From: Promethearchaeota archaeon
Lineage (GTDB): Archaea > Asgardarchaeota > Lokiarchaeia > Sigyniarchaeales > SOKP01
Assembly: GCA_030603385.1 (NCBI GenBank)
Contig: JAUVXW010000032.1
Coordinates: 1 to 53,901 of the forward strand
Length of the DNA stretch: 53,901 nt
Reading direction: 5' to 3'
Shown here: positions 24,552 through 33,412 of the stretch, one piece after another
How positions within the stretch are numbered: the stretch's first letter is position 1
Layout: every line of letters begins with the position of its first letter
Notes under the pieces: generated by a model
Seen by the model: only the letters and a program-made list of their open reading frames with translations
Databases searched by the model: none
Told to the model about the DNA's origin: nothing
Translations under genes and position numbers: made by a program

Positions 24552-26621
24552 TTAAAATTGAATTTCTGTCCAAAGTGCTGGATGATCTGATTGTGGATCG
24601 GTAATATACCACGCTTCTGAAACATTAAAACTTAGTGATACAAATATATAATCAATTCGATCCGACAAATTAAAACTAGGTCCATCTACTCCTCCGGATA
24701 ATTTTGTTAACCAAACGTCTTGTAAAACTGAAACAGACTCATTATAATATATCGAGTTTTCTCGGCTATTGAAATCGCCCATAGAAATTACATTAGTTTT
24801 ACCACTGATACGATCCATTAAAGCCTGAATATGTGCCAATTTAGCATCATCGCTTCCAGCAGGATGACTTACATAGACATTTAATATTGTAGCTCCTACT
24901 TTAACTTGGACTTCAGTCGTACCAATCTCATCTGTATCACTATAGGTAAAAAATGTTTTTGCATTGATGATTGGATATCGTGACAATATAGCGACTCCAA
25001 AAGTTCCAGTAACTGTTCTTGGGCCATAAAAAGAATAATAATTTAACCGATTCGCAAAATAACGTACCACATCTGAATTCCCCCCTGAAATCCTTGCTGT
25101 ATCACACTCTTGTAAACCAATAATATCAGGATTTATTGCCTTTATAAGAGCTAACTGTTTATCATAATTTATGTCACCAGTGACATTTACCCCTTGTTGA
25201 ATATTATATGTAATTACTGTTAGTGAGGTTACCCCGCTTCCACCTTTAGCTTTAGGACGTAATTCCCATACTAATGCTGAAACACTAGTTCCAATTAATA
25301 GGATTACTAAAAATGAAGCTATTATTCTTTTTTGTTGTAAATTATTAATTATTGATTTGAATTCTAAGGAACGTTTTTTGAAGATTGCTTTTCCCATGAT
25401 TGGGATTGTTATTCCCACTAATAAGAAAGGAAGCCAGAATAAATTACGAAAAATTTGGCTTACTGGATCTACATAACCCCAAACATTAGTGAAGATCAGT
25501 ATAAATGACACTAAGATGAAAAATAAACTACCCGCCCCAAAACCACCACCCAACTTAGATGGGCTTGGTCGTTTCCTTATAAGTTCTCGAGATAAGAGTG
25601 TAAAGTCGATAAAAACTATGGGTAATAGTATTATCATTATTGCTAATGGGAGATAATAATACCAATCAAGCGGATGGTTGATAATAACAGGATCTGAAGT
25701 AGGATTTGCAGGAAATGGAAAAGTGTGAACGACGATTGTTAAGACAAGTGAAAACACAAATAGACCATTCCACGCCCAAAGGATTCGTGAATTCAATTTT
25801 CCAAGAATTTCTGGCTTTATTGTTAATATGAATATAGTTAGTGCTATCATCACTGCTATTGTAATTGTAATTGCAATATAATCAGCCTCAGTCCATCTTG
25901 ATATAACAGTTGGACTACTAAATACAAAATAATTAAGAGTTAAAATACTGACAAGACCAAGCGATAACAATTTTACTCCTTTAAGAGGTGTCCATCTTTT
26001 AGCGCCTTCTTCACTTTGAGTCTGAGGATTTCCCTCGTTCTGTGTTCCCATAGAACCTTCAATTCGATTTACCATTAACCGACCAATTAATGTGAGTATT
26101 CCGATTACTCCAACAACCCAACCTATTACCTGGAAAATTCTATAAGTTGAAATATCAACTGTCGAATTTAATGTTCTAAAGGTAATTGAAAGTAAAATAG
26201 CTGAAGCAAGCCCAGCTCCGATTTTTAAGCTAATTTTTCCCCCATCATCCCTGCTCTGATTTTTTATATGGTCAGAAAAATATACTGGAAGGAATAGCAT
26301 GAAACAACCAACACCTAAGCCTGAAATTATGATTCTGCTTTCAGTGTCTAAAAATGGGGAAATTAAACGTGAAACTATAGTAATTGTAGCAACTACTTCA
26401 AGGAAGTAGCTAGGAATCTTATGTCTAAATGCCATTAATATAGCAGGTGTTATTAAAAATAAAACTCCTAACGCCTTTTCATCCAGCTCTAAATTTAAAA
26501 GATCGAGTATATAAATAGATTCAATTAAATCACCGACTAATTGGAAAAAGAATAAAAACATCACTGTTAAAAGTGCGAGCTCAGAGTTGATTTTTTTGTA
26601 AAAATTAATAAATGATTTCAT
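24552..26621 (-). CDS. Multi-TM protein with C-terminal EEP phosphoesterase domain
   Basis: A 689-residue protein. The first ~450 residues contain about 12 TM helices with charged loops. From about residue 470 an endonuclease/exonuclease/phosphatase domain follows, with an intact active site: TYNIQQG (Asn), GLQECD (Glu), SHPAG (His), MGDFNS (Asp, Asn) and the terminal SDHPAL (Asp-His pair, about 678-681). The EEP domain would be extracytoplasmic if the last TM exits outward. The arrangement recalls eukaryotic Cwh43/PGAP2-interacting proteins, which remodel GPI lipids. A nuclease or phospholipase role is equally possible. Confidence 0.85.
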   Translation of the reverse strand: MKSFINFYKKINSELALLTVMFLFFFQLVGDLIESIYILDLLNLELDEKALGVLFLITPAILMAFRHKIPSYFLEVVATITIVSRLISPFLDTESRIIISGLGVGCFMLFLPVYFSDHIKNQSRDDGGKISLKIGAGLASAILLSITFRTLNSTVDISTYRIFQVIGWVVGVIGILTLIGRLMVNRIEGSMGTQNEGNPQTQSEEGAKRWTPLKGVKLLSLGLVSILTLNYFVFSSPTVISRWTEADYIAITITIAVMIALTIFILTIKPEILGKLNSRILWAWNGLFVFSLVLTIVVHTFPFPANPTSDPVIINHPLDWYYYLPLAIMIILLPIVFIDFTLLSRELIRKRPSPSKLGGGFGAGSLFFILVSFILIFTNVWGYVDPVSQIFRNLFWLPFLLVGITIPIMGKAIFKKRSLEFKSIINNLQQKRIIASFLVILLIGTSVSALVWELRPKAKGGSGVTSLTVITYNIQQGVNVTGDINYDKQLALIKAINPDIIGLQECDTARISGGNSDVVRYFANRLNYYSFYGPRTVTGTFGVAILSRYPIINAKTFFTYSDTDEIGTTEVQVKVGATILNVYVSHPAGSDDAKLAHIQALMDRISGKTNVISMGDFNSRENSIYYNESVSVLQDVWLTKLSGGVDGPSFNLSDRIDYIFVSLSFNVSEAWYITDPQSDHPALWTEIQF

Positions 26622-26717
26622 GATTTATGATTTCAATTTATAACTTTATAAATATTCTCACATAGATGTAAATTTAATCAATAAAATCATTAAATATACT
26701 AAATTAAAGATATACAT

Positions 26718-27872
26718 ATGAATAGTTTTGAAAGAATATGGGCCGCTCTGAATCTGGAGGAACCTGATAGAATTCCAACCCATACAATTAATATCGATGG
26801 AAACGTCGCTGATAAGATTTTAGGAAGACCAAAGAAAACTGCTTTTGATGTCTTCGACGATCTCGAGAAACAATATCCGGATGAATGGATCGATAAAATT
26901 AATCCCATCCTTCTCGATATTGAAATTTCTACTTTTGCAAAAGCTGTTAGAGCAGGATATGAATTAGGATTCGATGGAGTTGGAATCCAATATATTCCAT
27001 TTATTCTCGAAAGCAGAACAGAGATGACAGATATTTTTGGGAAGAGACATAAAGTAAGAAATATTGATGGAAATCCATATCCAGATTATTATGGAGGATA
27101 TATTAAAAATCGTGAAGATTGGGAAGCGTATCCAAAACCTGATTTAAAAGATGAATATAAAAAAGCAAAGAAATTTTATAAAGGAGTCTTAAGGAAATGC
27201 CGTGATATTAAGGATGAGATTTGTATTATAGCTCAAAATGCATTAACTTCGGTTTTTCCACCTGTATGGCAAGGAATGGGAATGAATTATTTTGCTCGTG
27301 CATTAAAAAATGACCCAAAATTAGTTGAAGAACGATTTCGATTTTGTACTGACTTTGTACTAACTGTTTTTAAAGCGTACTCAGACTGTGGCGCTAAGAT
27401 TTTTCTTGAAGGTGGAGATATCGCACATAAGGGAGGTCCGATGCTTAATCCGAAATATTTCGATAAATATTTATTGCCACGCTACCAAGAAGTATCAAAC
27501 GCCATACATGATTGGGGTGGTAAATTTATTTTGCATACTGATGGGGATATCACATCTCTTTTAGACTTTATCGTAGAATCGGGCTTTGACGGGCTTCAAT
27601 GCTTAGAACCACCCTTTGTAGATCCCGTTTTAGTTAAAAAGAAAGTTGGAGATAAGCTTTGCTTGTCGGGAAATATTGATACAAGGCATATTTTAGTAGA
27701 TGCTACTAAAGATGAAGTAATACAAGCTGTTAAGAGTGCTATAAAAGCTTTAGGTCTTGGTGGAGGATTTATGTTATCTCCTGCTAATTTTCACCCTGCT
27801 ATGTCAGTGGAACGATTGAAATGGATGATTGAAGCAACAAAAGCTTATGGGGTTTACCCTTTAAACATTTAA
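26718..27872 (+). CDS. Uroporphyrinogen decarboxylase-family (MtaA-like) protein
   Basis: A 384-residue UroD-fold protein with typical N-terminus FERIWAALNLEEPDRIP and C-terminal CLSGNIDTRHIL plus GGGFMLSPANFHP. In archaea such proteins are usually corrinoid-dependent methyltransferases (MtaA, MtbA-like) rather than haem enzymes. The zinc motif HxCG of MtaA is not present in its usual form (here ILHTDGD), so methyl transfer to a thiol is uncertain. It may act on a methylated corrinoid protein, and none is adjacent. Confidence 0.8.
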   Translation: MNSFERIWAALNLEEPDRIPTHTINIDGNVADKILGRPKKTAFDVFDDLEKQYPDEWIDKINPILLDIEISTFAKAVRAGYELGFDGVGIQYIPFILESRTEMTDIFGKRHKVRNIDGNPYPDYYGGYIKNREDWEAYPKPDLKDEYKKAKKFYKGVLRKCRDIKDEICIIAQNALTSVFPPVWQGMGMNYFARALKNDPKLVEERFRFCTDFVLTVFKAYSDCGAKIFLEGGDIAHKGGPMLNPKYFDKYLLPRYQEVSNAIHDWGGKFILHTDGDITSLLDFIVESGFDGLQCLEPPFVDPVLVKKKVGDKLCLSGNIDTRHILVDATKDEVIQAVKSAIKALGLGGGFMLSPANFHPAMSVERLKWMIEATKAYGVYPLNI

Positions 27873-27893
27873 AAAATGAATGGGAGATTAAAG

Positions 27894-28088
27894 TTATTTT
27901 TTCATTCTATCAATAATTAAATTTCCACCGACACCCACATTCTCAGGAAAATTCGCCTTTATTAATACCGTATAAACATCTCTTGGTAATTTATAAGCCT
28001 TTTCGAGAGCATCAGTAATTTCTTTAACTAATATTCTCTTAACTTCTACATCTTCAATTGGAGGTCCTTCTAATGTTGCCGTTGGCAT
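27894..28088 (-). CDS. 4-oxalocrotonate tautomerase-family protein
   Basis: A 64-residue protein starting MPTATLEGPP. Proline 2, which becomes the N-terminal catalytic base after Met removal, is present. Length and the helix KRILVKEITDALEKAY match the tautomerase superfamily. These enzymes convert enols to ketones in aromatic degradation. No aromatic pathway is nearby, so the substrate is unknown. It converges on the UroD-like gene with 21 bp between stops. Confidence 0.85.
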   Translation of the reverse strand: MPTATLEGPPIEDVEVKRILVKEITDALEKAYKLPRDVYTVLIKANFPENVGVGGNLIIDRMKK

Positions 28089-28283
28089 ATTTTTAACCTT
28101 TTTTCTCTTATTTATTCTTGATTTAATTTTAAATTATAATAATTTAATGACAATTATAAGCATTATTCATATCTAATTAAAACTAAAAGATAAATTTCAA
28201 TATCAGTGTTTTTGAGATAATGTAATACCATTTTTTAAAAAAATTAGACGGAAAATAATAGTTTAGAATTAAAAATTTAGTTT

Positions 28284-29492
28284 TTAATATTCTTCTTCTC
28301 TGTTTTCTACTTCATCGTTTTCTTCCTCAAGTTCCCCTTGTGTTTCTGGTTTTGATTCTAATTCAGGCTCTGTCTCAGTTTTTGTTTCATGCAAAGGTTC
28401 TGGTTTAGGCTCTGGTAACGTCTCGTAAATGGTCTTTGACTCTTTTTCTAGCTCAGGTTCAGGTTCAGGAGTAGGTTCATATACTGGTTCGGGCTCTGGT
28501 TCAGGCTCTGGAGAGGGTTCATATACTGGTTCAGGCTCAGGCTCTGGAGAGGGTTCATATACTGGTTCAGGTTCAGGTTCAGGAGGGGGTTCATATACCG
28601 GTTCAGGCTCTGGTTCAGGTTCAGGCTCTGGTTCTGGAGAGGGTTCATATACTGGTTCAGGTTCTGGAATGGGTTCATATACTGGTTCAGGCTCTGGTTC
28701 AGGTTCAGGCTCAGGTTCTGGAGAGGGTTCATATACTGGTTCAGGCTCTGGAATGGGTTCATATACTGGTTCAGGCTCTGGAATGGGTTCATATACTGGT
28801 TCAGGCTCTGGAATGGGTTCATATACTGGTTCAGGCTCTGGTTCCGGAGTAGATTCATATACTGGTTCTGGTTCTGGCCCTGGTTCAGGAGTAGGTTCAT
28901 ATACAGGTTCAGGTTCTGGCCCTGGTTCAGGAGTAGGTTCATATACAGGTTCAGGTTCTTTTACTGGTTGAAATTTAGGTTGAGTTTTTAAAATGGACTC
29001 ATATATAGGCTCAGGTTCGACCTTTTTTAAAGGTTCTCTACTTTTTTCCTTTAGTTTTCTCATAAAATCTTTTTCTACTACCTTTTCATCAGCAGAAATA
29101 AATTGAATGATTATAAAAGGATTATTCCGGGGTCTTTCAATTAGTTGACCCAAAAATATTCTTTTCGGTTTAATTCTTTTATTGTTTATTCTTAATTCTA
29201 CTGCGAAATTACCAGAGGCAAAAAAATCGAATCCATTTATTCTACCTCTTTCAGTCGCACTCCATTGAATTAAATTTGTCGTAGTTTTATGAATTTTAAC
29301 CTTAGTCTCAGGTCTCGCGATTTTTGTTATTTTTAGTTTGTTTTGATATGATATTTTCCCCTGAAAGGTTTTTTTTTTATCCCCTTTTGTAGTCCATCTC
29401 AAATGGAAGCCATCAGTTTGTTTCCATAACACATAACCCAAGAATTGACCCGAACTGAATTTAGGACGTCCTTTAATGTTATTTACTCTCAT
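28284..29492 (-). CDS. Pro-Glu-rich repeat protein with N-terminal globular domain
   Basis: A 402-residue protein. Residues about 1-140 are a beta-rich globular domain ([20 protein letters not shown], then GRINGFDFF). A long Pro-Glu region follows, with 13 VYE units of the form VYEPxPEPEP(EP)n plus single IYES and IYET units. The C-terminus is highly acidic ([12 protein letters not shown]). The repeats would form an extended, rigid polyproline-like rod or spacer. There is no signal peptide or TM segment. The frame on the opposite strand over this repeat (about 28429-28971) is an artefact of the repeat. Confidence 0.75.
   Translation of the reverse strand: MRVNNIKGRPKFSSGQFLGYVLWKQTDGFHLRWTTKGDKKKTFQGKISYQNKLKITKIARPETKVKIHKTTTNLIQWSATERGRINGFDFFASGNFAVELRINNKRIKPKRIFLGQLIERPRNNPFIIIQFISADEKVVEKDFMRKLKEKSREPLKKVEPEPIYESILKTQPKFQPVKEPEPVYEPTPEPGPEPEPVYEPTPEPGPEPEPVYESTPEPEPEPVYEPIPEPEPVYEPIPEPEPVYEPIPEPEPVYEPSPEPEPEPEPEPEPVYEPIPEPEPVYEPSPEPEPEPEPEPEPVYEPPPEPEPEPVYEPSPEPEPEPVYEPSPEPEPEPEPVYEPTPEPEPELEKESKTIYETLPEPKPEPLHETKTETEPELESKPETQGELEEENDEVENREEEY
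28449..28972. repeat. Tandem repeat block encoding VYEP...PEPEP units
   Basis: Purine/pyrimidine-biased tandem repeat inside the gene at 28284-29492. The clearest part is three exact 30-bp units at 28726-28815 (ggttcatatactggttcagg...). Surrounding copies vary by 6- or 12-bp steps, as expected from slippage. Such arrays change length fast, and assembly of this part may be imperfect. Confidence 0.9.
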
Positions 29493-29611
29493 TTTTTTCT
29501 CATTATTTTAACTTAAATTTCTATAAAATTATGAAACAATTTGCTAATAAATATTTTCATATTTTTGTCAATTTTAAAACCAATTTAGGAGGATAGATTA
29601 AACTATAATAA

Positions 29612-29995
29612 CTATAAGTTTGCTAAAATTCTATCTACTTTTTCTTTGATATCCAATTGAGCAGAAGATGGATCTTTTAAAACATGTTTGGTCTCGATAA
29701 ATATATTGGTGCTAATCTGCTTCATTGTTTTAAGATCTACATCTCCTTCTATAACAAAAACAAAATAAATAGATTTTTGATCCCCAAACAATTCTTTAGT
29801 AATAATAGTTATTTCATAATTTTCACCGTAGGTAATAGTGGCAATTTCTTCTTTAAATAACTTTTTTCCTATTGCTCCGATTGCTGAAATTAAACCACTA
29901 AAAATGGCGGGATTTATTTCATCCAAATTGGGATCTATCTTCTTAGAATAAAAGGGATAACCTTGAGAATCACAGACTAAAATTGATTTTATCAT
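29612..29995 (-). CDS. Longin-like small protein
   Basis: A 127-residue single-domain protein. The pattern fits the longin/SRX/sybindin-type fold: strand SILVCDSQGYPFYSKK, a helix with IFSGLISAIGAIGKKLF, then strands (EEIATITYGENYEITIITK, YFVFVIEGD) and a C-terminal helix. Longins are regulatory domains of eukaryotic SNAREs and coat proteins and are abundant in Asgard genomes next to small GTPases. A roadblock/profilin fold is the alternative. It is divergent from the longin-TPR-like gene at 30345, which shows the same domain pattern. Confidence 0.6.
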   Translation of the reverse strand: MIKSILVCDSQGYPFYSKKIDPNLDEINPAIFSGLISAIGAIGKKLFKEEIATITYGENYEITIITKELFGDQKSIYFVFVIEGDVDLKTMKQISTNIFIETKHVLKDPSSAQLDIKEKVDRILANL

Positions 29996-30344
29996 GATTT
30001 TTTTATTTCTTATTGTCTCAAATTTTTCAGTTATACGAATAATAGATTTCTTATTTTTAACTTTCAGCTTATACTAAAACTTGAGATGATCGAAATGAAA
30101 AAAAGTAGTCTCGATTAAATTGATTTTAAGTTAATTATTTATACAACAGAATAAATTTCAATATTTTAATACTTAATTTGAATTTTCGTTATAATATCAC
30201 GAAATAAAAGAGGTATTAGAAGTAATATTAAGCTTTACTTCATTATTAATTCACGAGGATAATAGGTAAGAACAAATTGATAATTTTTTTTTTCAAATAC
30301 GTATTATCAGTTTATTGGGAAGTATAGAAAGGTAAAGGATTTTC
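29996..30344. promoter_or_regulatory. Divergent 349-bp intergenic region between two longin-like genes
   Basis: A strongly AT-rich spacer between two divergent genes, so it should hold both promoters. I find no small ORF of substance and no RNA-like structure. The two genes may be co-regulated from it. Confidence 0.35.
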
Positions 30345-31718
30345 ATGGTATATTTTCAGATAAGTCCAATTGGATTTAATTGTGGAACGGATAAAAATAA
30401 TTGTAATAAGTATCCAGATTATTGTAAAGAATGTGTTAAAACACAACTTGAAAAATTTGGTTTAGATCTTAAGCAGAATATAAAATTTACGATTATTGAC
30501 TCTGAAGAAAAACGAATTCAGATGTTCCGAAACCTAATATGGCAGAAGTTTTTAGATGTCTTAAATTTAAAACATATTTTATTGATGGCTAAAGAGTCGG
30601 GGTTACCTATTATAGACTACCCGATTTCGGGGGCAGGAGTGAATACAGAATTATTAACAGGATTTATCCAAGCAAATATCACATTTTCAGAATCGGGTAA
30701 CACTTCGAATAGCATTGAAAACTATAGTAATAATCATCAATTTTATGAATTTCAATATGAGACATTCAATATTTTACTAAAAAATGGACAATTCATCAGA
30801 ATTTGCTTGGTGTTAGATCATAAAGCTTCAGAAAGTCTGAAAACTCTAGTGTCTGAGTTTTTACAAGATTATGAAGCTAGATATCTAGATAAACTTGAAA
30901 GGCTTATCAATGTGGGATTCCTTAATTTTGAAGATACGATTGACTTTATTATAGACACGTTTAATATCAAATTAGTATTCCCTATGATTCTAACCCATAC
31001 TTTTTTACCGGATATGTTAGAATCAATCAAAAAAAAACCTATACAAAAAGCCATAATTGATTTTGCTAAACAATTTTTAGCTACAAAACAGTTCTTTTTT
31101 GTTATTAATTTACTCGATGAAGTCCAAAAAATTGTAAATATTGATGCGAACATACTTCTTTATGAGATTTCCCTCCTTTTAGAAAGAAATATAATCATTC
31201 CCACTACGATTGAATTTGCAGAAACCAAGATCCTACAGTTCCAAGAAACACAAGCAATAAGAATTGCTAATAATGAGCTAATTTCTTCGATAATCGCTAA
31301 TGATGATGAAATTACCGAATTAAAAGAAAAAGCTAAATATATGAGTGAGGAAGATGTTAAAACCTCAATTAGTACATATATTAGAAAGGCTGAAACTGCT
31401 GAAAGAGCCTTAATATATAAGGAAGCACAAAAGGAGTATGAGAAAGCTCTTTATTTGGCTACAGGTTTTGACATGAAAGAAGATATTGGAAGAATCTCAT
31501 TTTTGGTTTTAGAACTTGACAAAAAAATTAGAGAATTAGATCTTGAGTATACTCTAAATGCTGGAGAAAAAGCAGAGAAACGAAAAGATTACATTAATGC
31601 TATCAATTATTGCAGACAAGGATTAATCCTTCTAAGAGAAGCTGAAGAGGTTAATGGTAATGAATCAAGAATTAAAAAACTAGAGAAAAAGATTAAAAAT
31701 CTTCAAAAACATCTGTAA
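30345..31718 (+). CDS. Longin-like domain protein with C-terminal TPR-like helices
   Basis: A 457-residue protein. A cysteine cluster near the N-terminus (Cys13, Cys20, Cys27, Cys30) could bind zinc. Residues about 75-175 resemble a longin/roadblock-type domain (ILLMAKESGLPIIDYPI, ELLTGFIQANITF, FNILLKNGQFIRICLVLD). The middle is helical. The C-terminal ~130 residues contain TPR-like helix pairs (EAQKEYEKALYLAT; DYINAINYCRQGLILLREA). It looks like an adaptor protein of an Asgard trafficking or signalling complex, inferred from the fold only. It is divergent from the small longin-like protein. Confidence 0.55.
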   Translation: MVYFQISPIGFNCGTDKNNCNKYPDYCKECVKTQLEKFGLDLKQNIKFTIIDSEEKRIQMFRNLIWQKFLDVLNLKHILLMAKESGLPIIDYPISGAGVNTELLTGFIQANITFSESGNTSNSIENYSNNHQFYEFQYETFNILLKNGQFIRICLVLDHKASESLKTLVSEFLQDYEARYLDKLERLINVGFLNFEDTIDFIIDTFNIKLVFPMILTHTFLPDMLESIKKKPIQKAIIDFAKQFLATKQFFFVINLLDEVQKIVNIDANILLYEISLLLERNIIIPTTIEFAETKILQFQETQAIRIANNELISSIIANDDEITELKEKAKYMSEEDVKTSISTYIRKAETAERALIYKEAQKEYEKALYLATGFDMKEDIGRISFLVLELDKKIRELDLEYTLNAGEKAEKRKDYINAINYCRQGLILLREAEEVNGNESRIKKLEKKIKNLQKHL

Positions 31719-31786
31719 AATAAAACTAATTTATCGATTTGTTTCAATATATCTTTTCAGGGTATAATTATTAAAAATTCATTTGC

Positions 31787-32425
31787 TTAGTCAGCTCTCA
31801 CGCTTGTCTTTATGTCGTCTTCCAAAACTTTCTCAATAGCGTTTTGAAAAACCTCGTAGGGTTGTGCCCCAATTACCACTCCATTACCAATAAAGAATGT
31901 TGGTATGCCATTTATTCCACATCTTCCTAATTCAAAGCTAGCTTCCTTTAGCTTATTGACTGGCTCATCACTTTTAATATAATTTAATATTTCAGGTTTG
32001 TTTAATCCAATAGATTCTGCAAGATCTAGTAGCAGAGACAGATCCCCGATATCTTTTCCTTCTTTCCAATAGTTATCAAATACAAGTTTGTGAAACTCAT
32101 CGAATTTTCCTTTTTTCTTTGCAAATTCCGAGATAAATAATGCCAGTTGGGAATTTGGTAACTTTTCCGATAACTTAAAGATTATTCCATCTTGATCAGC
32201 GAGTCGCTTCACATTTGCCATGACCATCTCTAAATAACCTCTTGGAAAGGGTAATTTTTCTGTCACTATACCATCTTTAGGTATTTCAGGGTGTAGTTCA
32301 AAAGGTCGCCACTCAACATCAAGGTCATATTGCTCTTTAAGCTTCTCTATACGGTGGAATCCAATATAACAAAAAGGGCAAATATAATCCGAGTATACAA
32401 TTACCTTTAACATTTTTTGTTTCAT
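31787..32425 (-). CDS. DsbA-family oxidoreductase (FrnE-like)
   Basis: A 212-residue thioredoxin-fold DsbA/FrnE-type protein. The active site is CPFC (Cys16-Cys19) in VYSDYICPFCYIG, followed by the inserted helical domain and GINGIPTFFI with the cis-proline. These act as disulfide isomerases or glutathione-related oxidoreductases. There is no signal peptide, so it is cytosolic. The start is at 32425 (MKQKMLKV) or four residues later. Confidence 0.9.
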   Translation of the reverse strand: MKQKMLKVIVYSDYICPFCYIGFHRIEKLKEQYDLDVEWRPFELHPEIPKDGIVTEKLPFPRGYLEMVMANVKRLADQDGIIFKLSEKLPNSQLALFISEFAKKKGKFDEFHKLVFDNYWKEGKDIGDLSLLLDLAESIGLNKPEILNYIKSDEPVNKLKEASFELGRCGINGIPTFFIGNGVVIGAQPYEVFQNAIEKVLEDDIKTSVRAD

Positions 32426-32473
32426 CTTTAACGGTTTAGAAGGGATAGATAGCTTTTTTAAATTTGAAATATT

Positions 32474-33196
32474 TTAATCTTTATCTCCACGAATCTCTCC
32501 TTTTAGAACTTGAAGTAGCTCCTTTTTACTCTTTTTAATTTCAACATCCATCTCTTCATCTGGGGGAAACAAACCATTTTCATTCTCAATGTCAAGACTT
32601 GACATCCTCTCAATGAATCCTTCATATAAATCATCAATCATTTTATTTAAGTTAGAAATTGAATTTCTGATATCTGAGTTAGCTTTTGGAGGATCCTTAT
32701 AAGAACTAATCTCTCTACTGATTATTTTCAACTCTCTTGTCATTTTTTCTAGCGATTCAAAGATATATCGGTCATTTAATAGCAGCGTTATTTTCTCTTC
32801 TTCTGATTTTTTTCTTGTCTCCTCCACAGTTTCCCAATATAAATCCTGTACTGATTTTTTGATTAGACTTTCGTTTTCTATTATACGCTCTTTATCAACT
32901 TCATCATGTTTGTTTAATTCATATGTGTAAAACCCAGTATAAATGTCTTCATTCGACTGCATCTGTTCTGAGAATTTTTTGCATAATAATGACATAGTTT
33001 CTTCAATTTCAGGAGAAATTTGCTGATTAATAATTATTGAGATCATCACCATTTCTCTTTTACCACGAGCCCATTCTGAGCGAATTTGAAAGTAAAAATT
33101 TATTATTTTTAAATTTTCGAAAGAATGGGTGAAAAATTCTTCCTCATTCTGCTGAGTCATGATATCATATAATCGATTTGATATTTCTTTACCCAA
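32474..33196 (-). CDS. Helical protein with possible longin-like N-terminus
   Basis: A 240-residue protein. The first ~100 residues have alternating strands and helices (NLKIINFYFQIRSEWARGKREMVMISIII) reminiscent of a longin fold. The rest is helical and charged, with a coiled coil at about 160-200. I recognise no named family. It lies just upstream of the DsbA-like gene on the same strand, with 48 bp between them. Asgard genomes carry many such longin-helix proteins, hence the tentative label. Confidence 0.5.
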   Translation of the reverse strand: MGKEISNRLYDIMTQQNEEEFFTHSFENLKIINFYFQIRSEWARGKREMVMISIIINQQISPEIEETMSLLCKKFSEQMQSNEDIYTGFYTYELNKHDEVDKERIIENESLIKKSVQDLYWETVEETRKKSEEEKITLLLNDRYIFESLEKMTRELKIISREISSYKDPPKANSDIRNSISNLNKMIDDLYEGFIERMSSLDIENENGLFPPDEEMDVEIKKSKKELLQVLKGEIRGDKD

Positions 33197-33412
33197 CGGA
33201 GTTTCTGGAAAAGAATAAAATACTGACGTGCCTATTCTTGTATGAAAATATGATAATATAACAATCGTTTTTATCTACACCCCATTGTCTACTCCTTTAA
33301 ATATTTATAAGAAAATCTCAGCATATAAATGATTATATCTTTATTTATCTCTGACAATATATTAATAATTTATTATTATCAAAAATAGATAGAAATGTAA
33401 ATTCAAAAAAAA

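Noticed and set aside
28448..28942. Asn/Gln-rich ORF (QYMNP repeats) on the minus strand
   Set aside because: It is another frame of the same repeat and lacks the N-terminal domain.
28429..28971. Long Gly-Ser-rich ORF (SGSGSYTG repeats) on the plus strand
   Set aside because: It is the reverse reading of the PEPE/VYEP tandem repeat. The minus-strand frame has a globular N-terminal domain and a normal start, so the plus frame is an artefact.
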